Shown: positions 7,846 through 16,568 of the stretch, one piece after another
How the letters are laid out: each line of letters opens with the position of its first letter
How positions within the stretch are numbered: position 1 is the first letter of the stretch
Source: Curtobacterium flaccumfaciens pv. betae
GTDB taxonomy: Bacteria > Actinomycetota > Actinomycetes > Actinomycetales > Microbacteriaceae
Direction: 5' to 3'
Length of the DNA: 64,000 nucleotides
Assembly: GCF_026241855.1 (NCBI RefSeq)
Contig: NZ_JAPJDC010000001.1
Location: forward strand, 1,612,001-1,676,000
Program-made: the position numbers and the translations under genes
Notes under the pieces: model-generated
What the model was told of the DNA's origin: nothing
Databases searched by the model: none
Seen by the model: the letters and a program-made list of their open reading frames with translations, nothing else

Positions 7846-9149
7846 TGGAGCGCATCGAGTTCCCCGAGCGTCCGGACTGGCGGCGCCGGATCCAGCAGAC
7901 CGGGTTGATCTACTCGCGGTCGGTCCGCGACGACGGCACGCCCGTCGAGTACTGGAACGACACCGCCGCGTACGTCTTCACGCTGCCGGAGGTCGAGGCG
8001 CTCGAGCGACAGACCGAGGAACTGCACCGGATGTGCCTCGAAGCCGCGCGGTACCTCGCCACCGGTGCCCTCGGCACGCTGGGCCTGACGCGAGCAGGGT
8101 TCGACCTCGCCGCCTGGTCGCTCGAGCACGATGAGCCCGACCTGTACGCGCGGTTCGACCTGGCCTACGCCGGAGACGGTTCACCCGCCAAGATGCTCGA
8201 GTACAACGGGGACACCCCGACCGGGTTGATCGAGGCATCGGTCACGCAGTGGCACTGGATGCAGGACCGGCTCGCCACCGGCGAACTCTCCGCCGAGACC
8301 GACCAGTGGAACGGCATCCACGAGGCGATGGTGGCGCGCTGGCGGACACTGCTGCACGAGTCCCTGCGCGCCGAGGACGGTGGGCGACTGTTCGTGGCGC
8401 ACTCCGACCTCGACACAGCGGGCGAGGACTGGGACACCGTGGCCTACATGCGCGACCTGGCGGGGGAGGCCGGGTGGGAGCACACCGGCATCGAGATGAA
8501 GGACATCGGCTGGCACGCGACGGCCCGCCAGTTCGTCGGCGACCAGGAGCCGGCCGGTTCGTCGCGGAGCGTGTTCACGCTGCCCGGGGACGAGCCGGGG
8601 ACCCAGTACCCGGTGATCCGCAACCTCTTCAAGCTGTACCCGTGGGAGGACCTCGTCTCCGGAGACGACCGGGCGCAGGGCGACGAGGAGTTCGGCGCCT
8701 TCCTGGTCAGCGACCGCGGGCGGCTCGGCCGCTGGTACGAGCCGGCGTGGAAGATGTTCCTGTCGAACAAGCTGCTGCTCGTCGCGCTCTGGCGCTTGTT
8801 CCCGGGCCACCCGAACCTGCTGCCGGCCTTCGCGGACGGTCCGAACGGCATGCGCGACTTCGTCGTGAAGCCCGTGTTCGGGCGCGAGGGCGACGGCATC
8901 GCGGTGCACCGAGCCGACGGTTCGGTCACGACGAACGGTCGCGAGTACCGGCGCCCCGGTACCGGGGCCGAACGGGTGTGGCAGCAGTACCACGAGCTCC
9001 CGGACTTCCCGGGGTCGAACGGGCACAACCACCCGGTGCTCGGGTCGTGGGTCGTGGGCGGCGAGTCTTTCGGGGTCGGCATCCGCGAGTCCGACGGGCC
9101 GATCACGGACTACTGGTGCCGGTTCGCCCCGAACCTCATCGCGGCCTGA
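7845..9149 (+). CDS. Glutathionylspermidine synthase-like ATP-grasp protein (YgiC type)
   Basis: The 434-residue protein matches the GSP_synth C-terminal domain family: LEYNGDTPTGLIE near residue 120, the LYPWEDLV and AWKMFLSNK segments, then VVKPVFGREGDG (ATP-grasp lysine and glycine loop) and SWVVGGESFGVG. The family joins a peptide and an amine with ATP. Actinobacteria use mycothiol rather than glutathione, so the true substrate is unlikely to be glutathionylspermidine. Translation is coupled to the YgiB-like gene by the TGATG overlap. Confidence 0.85.
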   Translation: MERIEFPERPDWRRRIQQTGLIYSRSVRDDGTPVEYWNDTAAYVFTLPEVEALERQTEELHRMCLEAARYLATGALGTLGLTRAGFDLAAWSLEHDEPDLYARFDLAYAGDGSPAKMLEYNGDTPTGLIEASVTQWHWMQDRLATGELSAETDQWNGIHEAMVARWRTLLHESLRAEDGGRLFVAHSDLDTAGEDWDTVAYMRDLAGEAGWEHTGIEMKDIGWHATARQFVGDQEPAGSSRSVFTLPGDEPGTQYPVIRNLFKLYPWEDLVSGDDRAQGDEEFGAFLVSDRGRLGRWYEPAWKMFLSNKLLLVALWRLFPGHPNLLPAFADGPNGMRDFVVKPVFGREGDGIAVHRADGSVTTNGREYRRPGTGAERVWQQYHELPDFPGSNGHNHPVLGSWVVGGESFGVGIRESDGPITDYWCRFAPNLIAA

Positions 9150-9155
9150 CGTCGG

Positions 9156-9578
9156 TCAGTTGACGATCTCGCCGCGTTCCTCGGGCGGGAGCGCGACGAG
9201 CCGTTCCCGCCACCGGCGCAACGCCTCCGGGGTGAGCCGTGTCCACCCGGTCTCCTCGCCGACCACGCGGAGCGGGAGGGCACTGCGGTACGACCGGGTC
9301 GGGTTGCCGGGGAACTTCTTGTCGGTCACGTTCGGGTCGTCCTCGAAGGGACCGGTCGGCTCGACACGGTACACGCGCGGCTCACGGTCGCCGGGCACGA
9401 GCTCGGCCGCGAGTTCGGCCGCGAGCCCGGCTCCGTCGTGGGTCGCCGTGAAGTACACGTGGTTCATCACGACGTCGGGGCGGTAGTTCGAGCGGAAACC
9501 GGGGGAGAGGAACTCCCCGGGTCGCAGGGCCGCCACGGTGCCGTGCCAGAACGGACCGGTCTCGTCTGCTGCTGCCAT
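9156..9578 (-). CDS. arr: NAD+-rifampin ADP-ribosyltransferase
   Basis: The 140-residue protein has the full Arr signature: FWHGTVAALRPGEFLSPGF, NHVYFTATHD, and VEPTGPFEDDPNVTDKKFPG followed by NPTRSYRS. Arr inactivates rifamycins by ADP-ribosylating the ansa-chain hydroxyl. Length and motif order match active family members. A TAGGCT hexamer lies 6 nt before ATG 9578, so the mRNA is probably leaderless and the gene has its own promoter. Convergent with the YgiC-like gene (6-bp gap). Confidence 0.93.
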   Translation of the reverse strand: MAAADETGPFWHGTVAALRPGEFLSPGFRSNYRPDVVMNHVYFTATHDGAGLAAELAAELVPGDREPRVYRVEPTGPFEDDPNVTDKKFPGNPTRSYRSALPLRVVGEETGWTRLTPEALRRWRERLVALPPEERGEIVN

Positions 9579-9598
9579 GGCGTCAGCCTACGAACGAC

Positions 9599-9991
9599 TC
9601 AGCGCCCGTGTCCGACCAGTGCGCGCCACCGCGGCTGTTCCGAGACGACGACGGCGACGCACAGGACGGTGACGACGATCGCGACCGCCGTCGGCCACAG
9701 GAACCAGGCCGCAGCGACCGCCCCCACGAGGTGCGCGAGGACCGACGCGATCGTGACCGCTCCCGGTGCCGCGACCGGCGGGTCACCGCCGGGTCGGTCA
9801 CCAGGGGTCCCGAGCACCGCCGGCGGCACGACGAGGACCAGGACGGCGGCGATCGCGAGCACCGGCGAGTGGGGCCACAGTGCCCAGGGGACGCCCACCC
9901 ACGCGACGAGCTCCGCCAGGAACCGCAGGCCGCCACGGAGCGGGTCGTGCCCGACGGGCCTCGACGGGCGCGCCGCCGTGGATGCGGTCAC
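9599..9991 (-). CDS. DUF2568 (YrdB-like) membrane protein
   Basis: The 130-residue protein has four hydrophobic segments and the family's opening GGLRFLAELVAWVGV and middle SVLAHLVGAVAAAWFL. GTG 9991 overlaps the stop of the TetR gene (GTGA), so it is the last gene of a translationally coupled hydrolase-TetR-membrane protein operon. Function of DUF2568 is unknown. Confidence 0.75.
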   Translation of the reverse strand: MTASTAARPSRPVGHDPLRGGLRFLAELVAWVGVPWALWPHSPVLAIAAVLVLVVPPAVLGTPGDRPGGDPPVAAPGAVTIASVLAHLVGAVAAAWFLWPTAVAIVVTVLCVAVVVSEQPRWRALVGHGR

Positions 9992-10560
9992 CGTGTCGTC
10001 GCGGCACGGAAGCCACGATCCAGGAAGTCGACCATCCACGCGGCACTCGCATCGACGTCCGTGTCCATCTGGAACCCACCGGACGCCTCGATCGTGGCGA
10101 ACCCGTGCAGGACGCTGCGGAGCACCCGGAGCGCGTGGATCTCGTCGTCCGGGTCGAGCGGGTAGTCGCGGAGCGCCGCGGCGAAGGACGCCAGGGTGCG
10201 GCCGAGAGCGACCGCCAGGGGGTCATCAGCACCGGTCGGCCGGACGCTGACGGCTGCCTGGTACCGCGCCGGGTGCTCCTGGACGCTCCGGCGCACGGTC
10301 TGCACCGCCGCCTCGAGCGCACTCCGACCGCTGCGCCCCTGCATGGCGTCGCGGAGCGCGTCACCGAGCTCGTTCGCGCCGAGGATCGCGATCCTGCGGG
10401 TGAGGTCGCCGAGTCCGTCGACGTGCTTGTACAGCGACGGTGCCTTCACCCCGAGGCGATCGGCGACGACGCTCATGCTCAGCTGGGCGAGGCCGATCTC
10501 GTCGGCCAGCGTCGCCGCGGCCTCGGTGACGGTCGCCGGGTCGAGCCCCGCCCTAGGCAA
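9988..10560 (-). CDS. TetR-family regulator with WHG/TetR_C_33-type C-terminus
   Basis: The 190-residue protein has an HTH near residues 9-55 (LSMSVVADRLGVKAPSLYKH) and a C-terminal ligand domain with LRVLRSVLHGFATIEASGGF, a phrase typical of TetR_C_33 members. It overlaps the hydrolase gene by 8 bp and the DUF2568 gene by 4 bp. It probably represses this operon from the inverted repeat at 11416-11453. Confidence 0.88.
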   Translation of the reverse strand: MPRAGLDPATVTEAAATLADEIGLAQLSMSVVADRLGVKAPSLYKHVDGLGDLTRRIAILGANELGDALRDAMQGRSGRSALEAAVQTVRRSVQEHPARYQAAVSVRPTGADDPLAVALGRTLASFAAALRDYPLDPDDEIHALRVLRSVLHGFATIEASGGFQMDTDVDASAAWMVDFLDRGFRAATTR

Positions 10561-11401
10561 CGGGACCTGCGACGGGCAGCGTGCGGGCGAGGAACGGCAG
10601 CAGCAGGGCGAGGAGCGCCGCCGGCGTCTCGGTGTGGGGGTAGTGACCGGCGCCGTCGATCACGGCGAGTTCGCCGAGGCCGTCCGGCAGGTCGGCGAGG
10701 ATCCGCTCGCCCTCGGCGCGGGGCTCGGCCCAGTCCGGATCGGCACTGCCCTCGACGACCAGCACGGGGCACCGGACGGCACCCAGCTGCTCGCCGGCGT
10801 CGGCGGGCGACGTGCGGGTCATGGCGCGGAGGACCGCCATCCGTTCCGGCAGCCGCAGGGTCGTCTCGATCCGGCTGCGTTCCGTCGCCCAGTCGGCGGG
10901 CTTGGTGGGCACCGCGATGTCGAGGTACGCGAGCCAGCCGGGCAGGCTGCCGCTCGTCATGACCCGCGCGAGCTGGACGGTGCCGGCGCGGTGCCGGCGG
11001 TTGCGCAGCAGTCCGCCCAGGTCGACGGACTGCTTGCGCGTGAACGGCGCCAGTTCGACGATGCCCGCGACCAGGTCCGGGGCGGTCGCCGCGGCGATCG
11101 TCGCCGCACCGCCGCTGATGGACTGCCCGACGACCACGGCCGGGCCGCCGAGGTGGCGGGCCACGGCGACGAGGTCGCGTGCGATGTCGGCGCGCTCGTA
11201 GCCGGCCCACCCGGTACTCGAGTCGCCGCAGCCGCGGAGGTCGACGTTCGCCACCCGGTAGCCGGCCGCGACGAGCTCCGGCACGACGAAACGGTAGGCG
11301 TGTCGGCTGTCGCCCATGCCGTGGGCGAGGACCACGAGCGGGCCTGTTCCGGAGAGGTCGTAGGCGATCGTGCCGCCCTCGGTGTCGAGGTGTTCGAGCA
11401 T
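10553..11401 (-). CDS. Alpha/beta hydrolase
   Basis: The 282-residue protein is a complete alpha/beta hydrolase: oxyanion segment LAHGMGDSRH, nucleophile elbow GQSISGG, an acid in VEGSADPDW and the histidine in DGAGHYPH. ATG 11401 was chosen because the fold starts at once and an AGGAG site precedes it. First gene of the operon with TetR and DUF2568. Natural substrate unknown; a TetR-controlled hydrolase may act on a xenobiotic or an ester. Confidence 0.87.
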   Translation of the reverse strand: MLEHLDTEGGTIAYDLSGTGPLVVLAHGMGDSRHAYRFVVPELVAAGYRVANVDLRGCGDSSTGWAGYERADIARDLVAVARHLGGPAVVVGQSISGGAATIAAATAPDLVAGIVELAPFTRKQSVDLGGLLRNRRHRAGTVQLARVMTSGSLPGWLAYLDIAVPTKPADWATERSRIETTLRLPERMAVLRAMTRTSPADAGEQLGAVRCPVLVVEGSADPDWAEPRAEGERILADLPDGLGELAVIDGAGHYPHTETPAALLALLLPFLARTLPVAGPVA

Positions 11402-11415
11402 GTCGTGGCTCCTTT

Positions 11416-11453
11416 GGCTACGGGTAGTAACTGAAAGGCTAATACCCGTAGCC
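11416..11453. promoter_or_regulatory. Inverted-repeat operator of the hydrolase-TetR operon
   Basis: GGCTACGGGTA (11416-11426) and TACCCGTAGCC (11443-11453) are perfect 11-bp arms 16 bp apart, 15 bp before the hydrolase start. The right arm together with GGCTA at 11437 forms a second, shorter palindrome. Layout fits a TetR site in the promoter. Confidence 0.6.
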
Positions 11454-11474
11454 GGGGTTAGCAAGGGGCAGGTG

Positions 11475-12317
11475 TCACGCATCCAGGTCGAGCGTCGTCG
11501 ACAGCTCGGGGAACGCCTGCGCCTGCTCGACGAGCTGCTGTCCCTTCTGCACGATCCCCGCCACGCTGTCCGTGCCGGCGGCGAACCGCAGCGGCGGCTC
11601 GGGCATCGCGATCAGCGTCAGCAGCACCTGCGCGAGCTTCGCGGGGTCGCCGGACTGGTTGCCCCGCATGCCGCGGAAGAACTCCTTCGACCCGGCCGAG
11701 AGCGGAGCGTAGTCGTCGATCGCGACGTCACCCCAGAAGGTCGAGTCGCCCTCGGCCAGCAGGTCGGTGCGGAAGAAGCCGGGCTCGACCACGGTGGTGT
11801 GGATGCCGAAGGGTGCCACCTCGTCGTGCAGGGCCTCCATCCAGCCCTCGAGCGCGAACTTCGACGCCGAGTAGGCGCTCCCACCGGCGCCGGCGACGAT
11901 GCCCGCGGTGGAGCTGATGCTGATGACGTGCCCGGAGCGCTGCCGTCGCATGACCGGGAGCACGGCGCGCGTCACGGCGAGCGCTCCGAAGAAGTTCGTC
12001 TCCATCTGCGCACGGAACTGCACGGCCGAGATCTCCTCGAAGTACCCGGCCTGGAAGCTCCCGGCGTTGTTCACCAGGACGTCGACGCCGCCGAACCGGT
12101 CGGTCGCGGCGTCGACGGCGGCCCGGACCGATTCCGGGTCGGTCACGTCGAGCGCGACGGCGAGCAGGTGCTCGTGGTCGCCGAGGACGGCGCGGACCCG
12201 CTCTGGGTCGCGTCCGGTCGCCACGACCCGGTGCCCGGCGTCGAGGGCAGCCCGGGCGAAGTCGGTGCCCATCCCGCGGCTCGTGCCGGTGATGAGGAAG
12301 GTGCTGGTTCCGGTCAT
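11475..12317 (-). CDS. SDR-family oxidoreductase
   Basis: The 280-residue classical SDR has TGTSRGMG for cofactor binding, NNAGS near 86, the catalytic serine in ISSTAG and YSASK for Tyr/Lys. It probably uses NADP(H), because the position after beta-2 reads GRDPER. ATG 12317 has a GAAGGGA site. It is divergent from the MFS exporter and lies directly upstream of the hydrolase operon. Substrate unknown. Confidence 0.88.
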   Translation of the reverse strand: MTGTSTFLITGTSRGMGTDFARAALDAGHRVVATGRDPERVRAVLGDHEHLLAVALDVTDPESVRAAVDAATDRFGGVDVLVNNAGSFQAGYFEEISAVQFRAQMETNFFGALAVTRAVLPVMRRQRSGHVISISSTAGIVAGAGGSAYSASKFALEGWMEALHDEVAPFGIHTTVVEPGFFRTDLLAEGDSTFWGDVAIDDYAPLSAGSKEFFRGMRGNQSGDPAKLAQVLLTLIAMPEPPLRFAAGTDSVAGIVQKGQQLVEQAQAFPELSTTLDLDA

Positions 12318-12441
12318 GGTGTTCCCTTCGTTCGTGGACACCACCATCGAAGCCCCACCACCACCCGCCCAGTGAGGCTCCGGCGAAACGGGGTCCTGCA
12401 GAACCTCCCTGTCTGCGGGACGATGCCCCTACCGTCGGTCC

Positions 12442-13640
12442 GTGACCACGACGACCTCCGACCTCCCCACGACCGACCGGGCGACCGACGGCCGACTGCC
12501 CTGGTTCCCGCTCGCCCTGCTCGCCGCGATCGGGTTCCTCCTGGTCGCCATGGAGACGATGCCGGCCGGGCTGTTGCCCGCGATCGCCGACGGGATGGGC
12601 ACGACCGAGGGCACGGTCGGCCTGTTCGTCAGCGCGTACGCCATGGGCACGGTCATCGCCACGGTCCCGGCGATCGCCCTGACCCGCGGGTTCCGCCGCA
12701 AGCCGCTCATCGTGGCCGCCATCGCCGTGCTGCTCGTCGCGAACACCCTGACCGCGTTCGCGCCGAACGTCGCGGTCGCGCTGGTCACCCGGTTCGTCGC
12801 CGGCGCGATGTCGGGGACGATCTGGGGCATGTTCGCCACCTACGCCCGGCGGATCAGCCCGGCCCGCTCCGCCGGGGTGTCGCTCGCGATCGTCTCGACC
12901 GGCGCGCCGGTGGGGTTCGCGCTGGGCACCCCGCTCGGGTCCTTCATCGGCGACGCCCTGGGCTGGCGGTCGTCGTTCATCGGGCTGAGCCTGGTCGGCG
13001 TGGTGGTCCTGGCGCTGATCGCGCTGTTCGTGCCGGATGCCCCGGGGCAGACGAGCGCCGCGAAGCTGTCCGTCGTGAAGGTGTTCCGGATCCGCGGCAT
13101 CGCGGTCATCCTCGCCGTGATCGCGACGTGGATGGTGGCGCACAACACGATCTACACGTACATCTCGCCGTACCTGCGGGCGACCGGCACCGACCTGAGC
13201 GCCGGGCTGGTGCTGCTCGTCTACGGGATCGCCGCGATCCTCGGCGTCGTCGTGACCGGCGCCCTGCTCGACCGCCACCCCGACCCCTGCTGCACGGCAG
13301 CGTCGGCCTGTTCGTCCTGGCCGGCGTGGTGCTGCTCGTCGGCCACACGTCACCGGTCGCGGTCCTGGTGGCCTCGGGCCTGTGGGGGATCGGCTTCGGC
13401 GGTTCGTCGACGCAGCTGCAGGCCGCCCTGACGACCGCCGGCGGCGAGGACTCCGACGTCGCGAGCGCGTTCCTGCCGGTCGCGTTCAACATCGCGATCT
13501 TCGCGGCCGGCCTGTTCGGCGCCGCCCTGCTGTCGGCCTTCGACGGGCTGGTGCTCGCCGTCGTGATGATCGTGTTCGGGGCGGTCGCGGCGCTCCTCAC
13601 CGTCATCGGTCGCGGATCGGCGTTCCCCGCGAAGCTCTGA
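12442..13640 (+). pseudogene. MFS exporter (AraJ/DHA1 type) with a one-base frameshift
   Basis: The first 280 codons encode eight to nine helices of a DHA1 exporter (MPAGLLPAIADGM, RGFRRKPL, RFVAGAMSGTIWGM). At the CCCC run 13278-13281 the reading frame shifts: frame 1 continues as DPCC and then unrelated residues, while frame 0 gives PLLHGSVGLFVLAGVVLLVG and the remaining helices to the stop at 13640. One extra C would restore about 400 codons. It may be a true mutation, a slippage-variable tract or a sequencing error. GTG 12442 sits 6 nt after TACCGT, so it is probably leaderless. Confidence 0.8.
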
Positions 13641-13709
13641 CGCGACCGCGGCCGGACCGCGACCGCGAAAGCCACCGCGACCGCGACCGCCGGCTGCGAT
13701 CATGTCCGG

Positions 13710-14285
13710 GTGCACCACGACGAAGTCCACCCCCGCCCGGACGTCACGACCGTCGAGATCATCGGCGGCCCGGAACCGGTCACCGTGCCCCTGCACCCCG
13801 CCGACAGCGGGTGGGCTGCGGTCTTCGCGGACCACCGGCGACACATCCTGGAGGCCCTCCCCGGCTCCGGCACGGACGCTCCGGTCGTCGAGCACATCGG
13901 CTCCACGGCCGTCCCCGGCCTGGCCGCGAAACCGATCGTCGACATCGTGGTCGCCGTCCCGGACGTCACCGCCGAGGCCACCTACCTCGACCAGCTCCTC
14001 GCGATCGGGTACGAGCTCCGTGTCCGCGAGCCCGGCCACCGCCTGGTCCGGACGCCGGCCCGTGACGTCCACGTGCACGTCTACGAGCGGGGCGCGGCGG
14101 CGGTCGACGAGTACCTGCTCCTCCGAGACCACCTGCGCGCCGACGCCGGTGACCGGGCGCTGTACGAACGGACGAAGCGGGAGCTGCTCGAGCGGAGCTG
14201 GGACGACATGAACGCCTACGCCGACGCGAAGACTGCCGTGATCACCGCGATCAAGGAGCGGGCGCGACGGAGCCGCGCGTCCTGA
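13710..14285 (+). CDS. GrpB-family (UPF0157) nucleotidyltransferase-like protein
   Basis: The 191-residue protein has the GrpB pattern: VEHIGSTAVPGLAAKPIVDI near residues 52-71, then DVHVHVYERG and LLLRDHLRADAGDRALYERT. The GST and D-x-V motifs are those of the nucleotidyltransferase fold. Some relatives are fused to dephospho-CoA kinase; here it stands alone. GTG 13710 lies 6 nt after GATCAT. The stop codon falls in the loop of the following terminator. Confidence 0.87.
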   Translation: MHHDEVHPRPDVTTVEIIGGPEPVTVPLHPADSGWAAVFADHRRHILEALPGSGTDAPVVEHIGSTAVPGLAAKPIVDIVVAVPDVTAEATYLDQLLAIGYELRVREPGHRLVRTPARDVHVHVYERGAAAVDEYLLLRDHLRADAGDRALYERTKRELLERSWDDMNAYADAKTAVITAIKERARRSRAS

Positions 14286-14301
14286 GACGCGCGGCTCCGT
14301 C
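14266..14301. terminator. Bidirectional terminator after GrpB
   Basis: GACGGAGCCGCGCGTC (14266-14281) pairs perfectly with 14286-14301 around the loop CTGA, which contains the GrpB stop codon. The left arm encodes the last residues. It separates GrpB from the convergent SnoaL-like gene. Confidence 0.75.
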
Positions 14302-14310
14302 GGCCGAGTC

Positions 14311-15309
14311 TCAGTTCCGCGGGACGACGTCCCAGTGCTCGCGGATCAGGTTGCCGTCGACCCGGAACAGGTCGGCCGCGCCGAACGGTGCGTCGGCCTT
14401 CGCCCCGACCGGCTTCGAGAACGTCCACACCAGGTCGCCGTCGGCAAGCGAGATGACGGACTCCTGCTTCGGCAGGCTCTGCGCGGCGCTGCCGGCGAAG
14501 AACTGCTTGAGCGCGGCCGTGCCGTTCGCCGCGACCGAGTTGTGCTGCAGGTACGCCGGGTCGAACTCCTCGTCCAGCACGGACACGTCGTGGTCGCGGA
14601 ACAGTCGGTCGTACGCGGTCACGGCGAGCACCCGGTTGTGCTCCTCCTGCTGTTCGGTCAGGTGACGGTCACGCTTCGCGGCCGGGTACAGGTCGCTGAA
14701 CATGCTGTTCGTGTTGCCGCTGGCCGGGGTCCCCGTCGGCACCGTCTGGCGGAGTGCCCACCACTCGCTGATGCGTCCGTCGCGCATGCGGAACAGGTCG
14801 ACGGCGGCGTCACCGGTGCGTTCGTCCGTCGGCTTCGCGGTGATCTGCCAGTGCACCGCGACCAGGTCCGCGTCCCCGGCGACGTGCTTGATCACGGCGT
14901 GGGCGCCGGGTACCCGGGAGCGGTCCGCGGTGAACTCGGCGAGCAACGCGGACGGACCCGAGGCGCTCGTCGCACCGTGGGCGACGGCACCGGTCGCGAC
15001 GGCGGTCCGGGCAGCCGCACGGGCCTGCGCGGACCCGGGGGACCGGAACGCGCACCGGAACAGGTGCCGGACCGTGGCCTCGTTGCGCTGCTCGGCACGA
15101 CGGTCGAGCCGAGACACCGCCGTGCCGCCCGAGGTGGTCCGCGCAGCAGGGGCCACCCTGTGGCGTGCGGCGGTCGCGGTGGTGTCGGAGGTGGAGGTGT
15201 GGAGGGGTGCCGCCACGGCCGGACCGGCCACGAGCGACACGGCGATGGCGACCGGAGCTGCCACCGCACACGCCTTGGCGATGATGGGGAGAAGTGATGT
15301 CGTCTGCAC
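14311..15309 (-). CDS. Secreted SnoaL-like protein
   Basis: The 332-residue protein starts with a signal peptide (VAAPVAIAVSLVAGPAVAAP) and carries two NTF2/SnoaL-like segments: one with VAVHWQITAKP and VDLFRMRDGRISEWW, one with DEEFDPAYLQHNS and DLFRVDGNLIREHWDVV. Such domains bind or isomerise small hydrophobic molecules; the export is unusual. GTG 15309 was chosen to place the signal peptide at the N-terminus; the ribosome site is weak, so the start is uncertain. Confidence 0.7.
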   Translation of the reverse strand: MQTTSLLPIIAKACAVAAPVAIAVSLVAGPAVAAPLHTSTSDTTATAARHRVAPAARTTSGGTAVSRLDRRAEQRNEATVRHLFRCAFRSPGSAQARAAARTAVATGAVAHGATSASGPSALLAEFTADRSRVPGAHAVIKHVAGDADLVAVHWQITAKPTDERTGDAAVDLFRMRDGRISEWWALRQTVPTGTPASGNTNSMFSDLYPAAKRDRHLTEQQEEHNRVLAVTAYDRLFRDHDVSVLDEEFDPAYLQHNSVAANGTAALKQFFAGSAAQSLPKQESVISLADGDLVWTFSKPVGAKADAPFGAADLFRVDGNLIREHWDVVPRN

Positions 15310-15504
15310 GGCAGAACGATGGAACCGGACCCTGGAAGCCGACGCGCGCCGTGGAGCCGCCACGCGCTGCGACCGTGACCGGCTTCTCAGTCGCGGTGCG
15401 CGCCTCCAGGGTGGCCTGTGCACGCGCTGCCAGGGTGACCCGCTCCCGCTGGTGATCGACGGCCCGGACCTGTGCGACGGCTCACGCGCACTGTCAGCCG
15501 ATCC

Positions 15505-15975
15505 CTACGCTCCGGGCTCGTCGATGGCCAGACGGAGCTCGGCGAGTACGGGCAGCGCGGCGCGCAGCGCGTCGACCCCGTCCGGGCCCAGGCGTTCGAG
15601 CGCGCCGACCAGGACGTGCTCGGCCGAGGCGTCGTAGACCCGGAGCCGCTCGGACGCGAGCTCGGTCAGGGCGATCTCGGTGCTGCGGCCGTCGCCGGTG
15701 GCGAGCCGCCGGTGGACGAGCCCGCCGCGTTCCATCGCGGTCACGAGGTTGCTGACCGTGGAGCGGGCGAGGCCGAGGGACCGGCCGAGCGCCGTCGGCG
15801 TGAGCCATCCGGCCTCGTCGAGTCGTCGCAGGACCTCGATCTGGGCATCGGGCAGCTCCGGCAGCGCACCGTCACGGCGTGATGCGTTCAGCAGGGTGCG
15901 GCGGAACGGGCCGACCTGGTCGCTGAGTCGCCGGGCGATGTCCCGGAGTCCTGCGGTGTCGTGCTCGCTGCCCAT
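15505..15975 (-). CDS. MarR-family regulator
   Basis: The 156-residue winged-helix protein has [20 protein letters not shown] as recognition helix and the wing [18 protein letters not shown]. It is divergent from padC and probably controls hydroxycinnamate decarboxylation, as MarR-type regulators do for related phenolic operons. TAAGCT lies 6 nt before its ATG, so it looks leaderless. The AT-rich stretch 15985-16022 between the genes is the likely operator region. Confidence 0.88.
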   Translation of the reverse strand: MGSEHDTAGLRDIARRLSDQVGPFRRTLLNASRRDGALPELPDAQIEVLRRLDEAGWLTPTALGRSLGLARSTVSNLVTAMERGGLVHRRLATGDGRSTEIALTELASERLRVYDASAEHVLVGALERLGPDGVDALRAALPVLAELRLAIDEPGA

Positions 15976-16000
15976 GTCCTCAGCTTAGGTTCTCGAAAAA

Positions 16001-16014
16001 GGTTTGCAACAAAA
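16001..16014. promoter_or_regulatory. Candidate MarR operator in the padC promoter region
   Basis: GTTTGCAACAAAAC at 16002-16015 is an imperfect palindrome in the only AT-rich patch between the divergent MarR and padC genes. Placement, not a known consensus, is the support. Confidence 0.3.
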
Positions 16015-16038
16015 CTATGTTTGGCGCAGGATGAGAGC

Positions 16039-16566
16039 ATGACGATCACCACCTCAGTCGCACAGCCCGTCCCGTCGCAGGACCTCTCCGGCATCGTCGG
16101 ACACCGGTTCATCTACACGTACGCCAATGGCTGGCAGTACGAGATGTACGTCAAGAACGCCACCACCATCGACTACCGCATCCACTCCGGCATGGTCGGC
16201 GGGCGCTGGGTTAAGGACCAGCAGGTCGACCTCGTTGTGCTCACCGCCGGCGTCTACAAGGTGTCGTGGAACGAGCCGACCGGCACGAGCGTCGTCGTGA
16301 CCGTGGTGCCGGGGGAGCGCGTGCTGCACGGCACGATCTTCTTCCCGCACTGGGTCGAGGAGGACGGCAGCAAGACCGTGCTGTTCCAGAACGACCACCT
16401 GGACCGGATGCGCGAGTACCGCGACGCCGGCCCCACCTACCCGATCTACGTCGTCCCCGAGTTCGCCCACATCACCCTGTTCGAGTTCGTCGGCCAGGAC
16501 GACGAGACCGTCGTCGACACTGCGCCCGCCGACCTGCCGGCCGGGTTCGCCGACCGGAGCAACTGA
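16039..16566 (+). CDS. padC: Phenolic acid decarboxylase
   Basis: The 175-residue protein matches the phenolic acid decarboxylase family throughout: [46 protein letters not shown] and FFPHWVEE. It converts p-coumaric, ferulic and caffeic acid to vinylphenols plus CO2 without a cofactor, a detoxification step for plant-associated bacteria. ATG 16039 was chosen over the in-frame 15961 start because homology begins there. It is followed two bases later by an esterase gene. Confidence 0.95.
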   Translation: MTITTSVAQPVPSQDLSGIVGHRFIYTYANGWQYEMYVKNATTIDYRIHSGMVGGRWVKDQQVDLVVLTAGVYKVSWNEPTGTSVVVTVVPGERVLHGTIFFPHWVEEDGSKTVLFQNDHLDRMREYRDAGPTYPIYVVPEFAHITLFEFVGQDDETVVDTAPADLPAGFADRSN

Positions 16567-16568
16567 GC

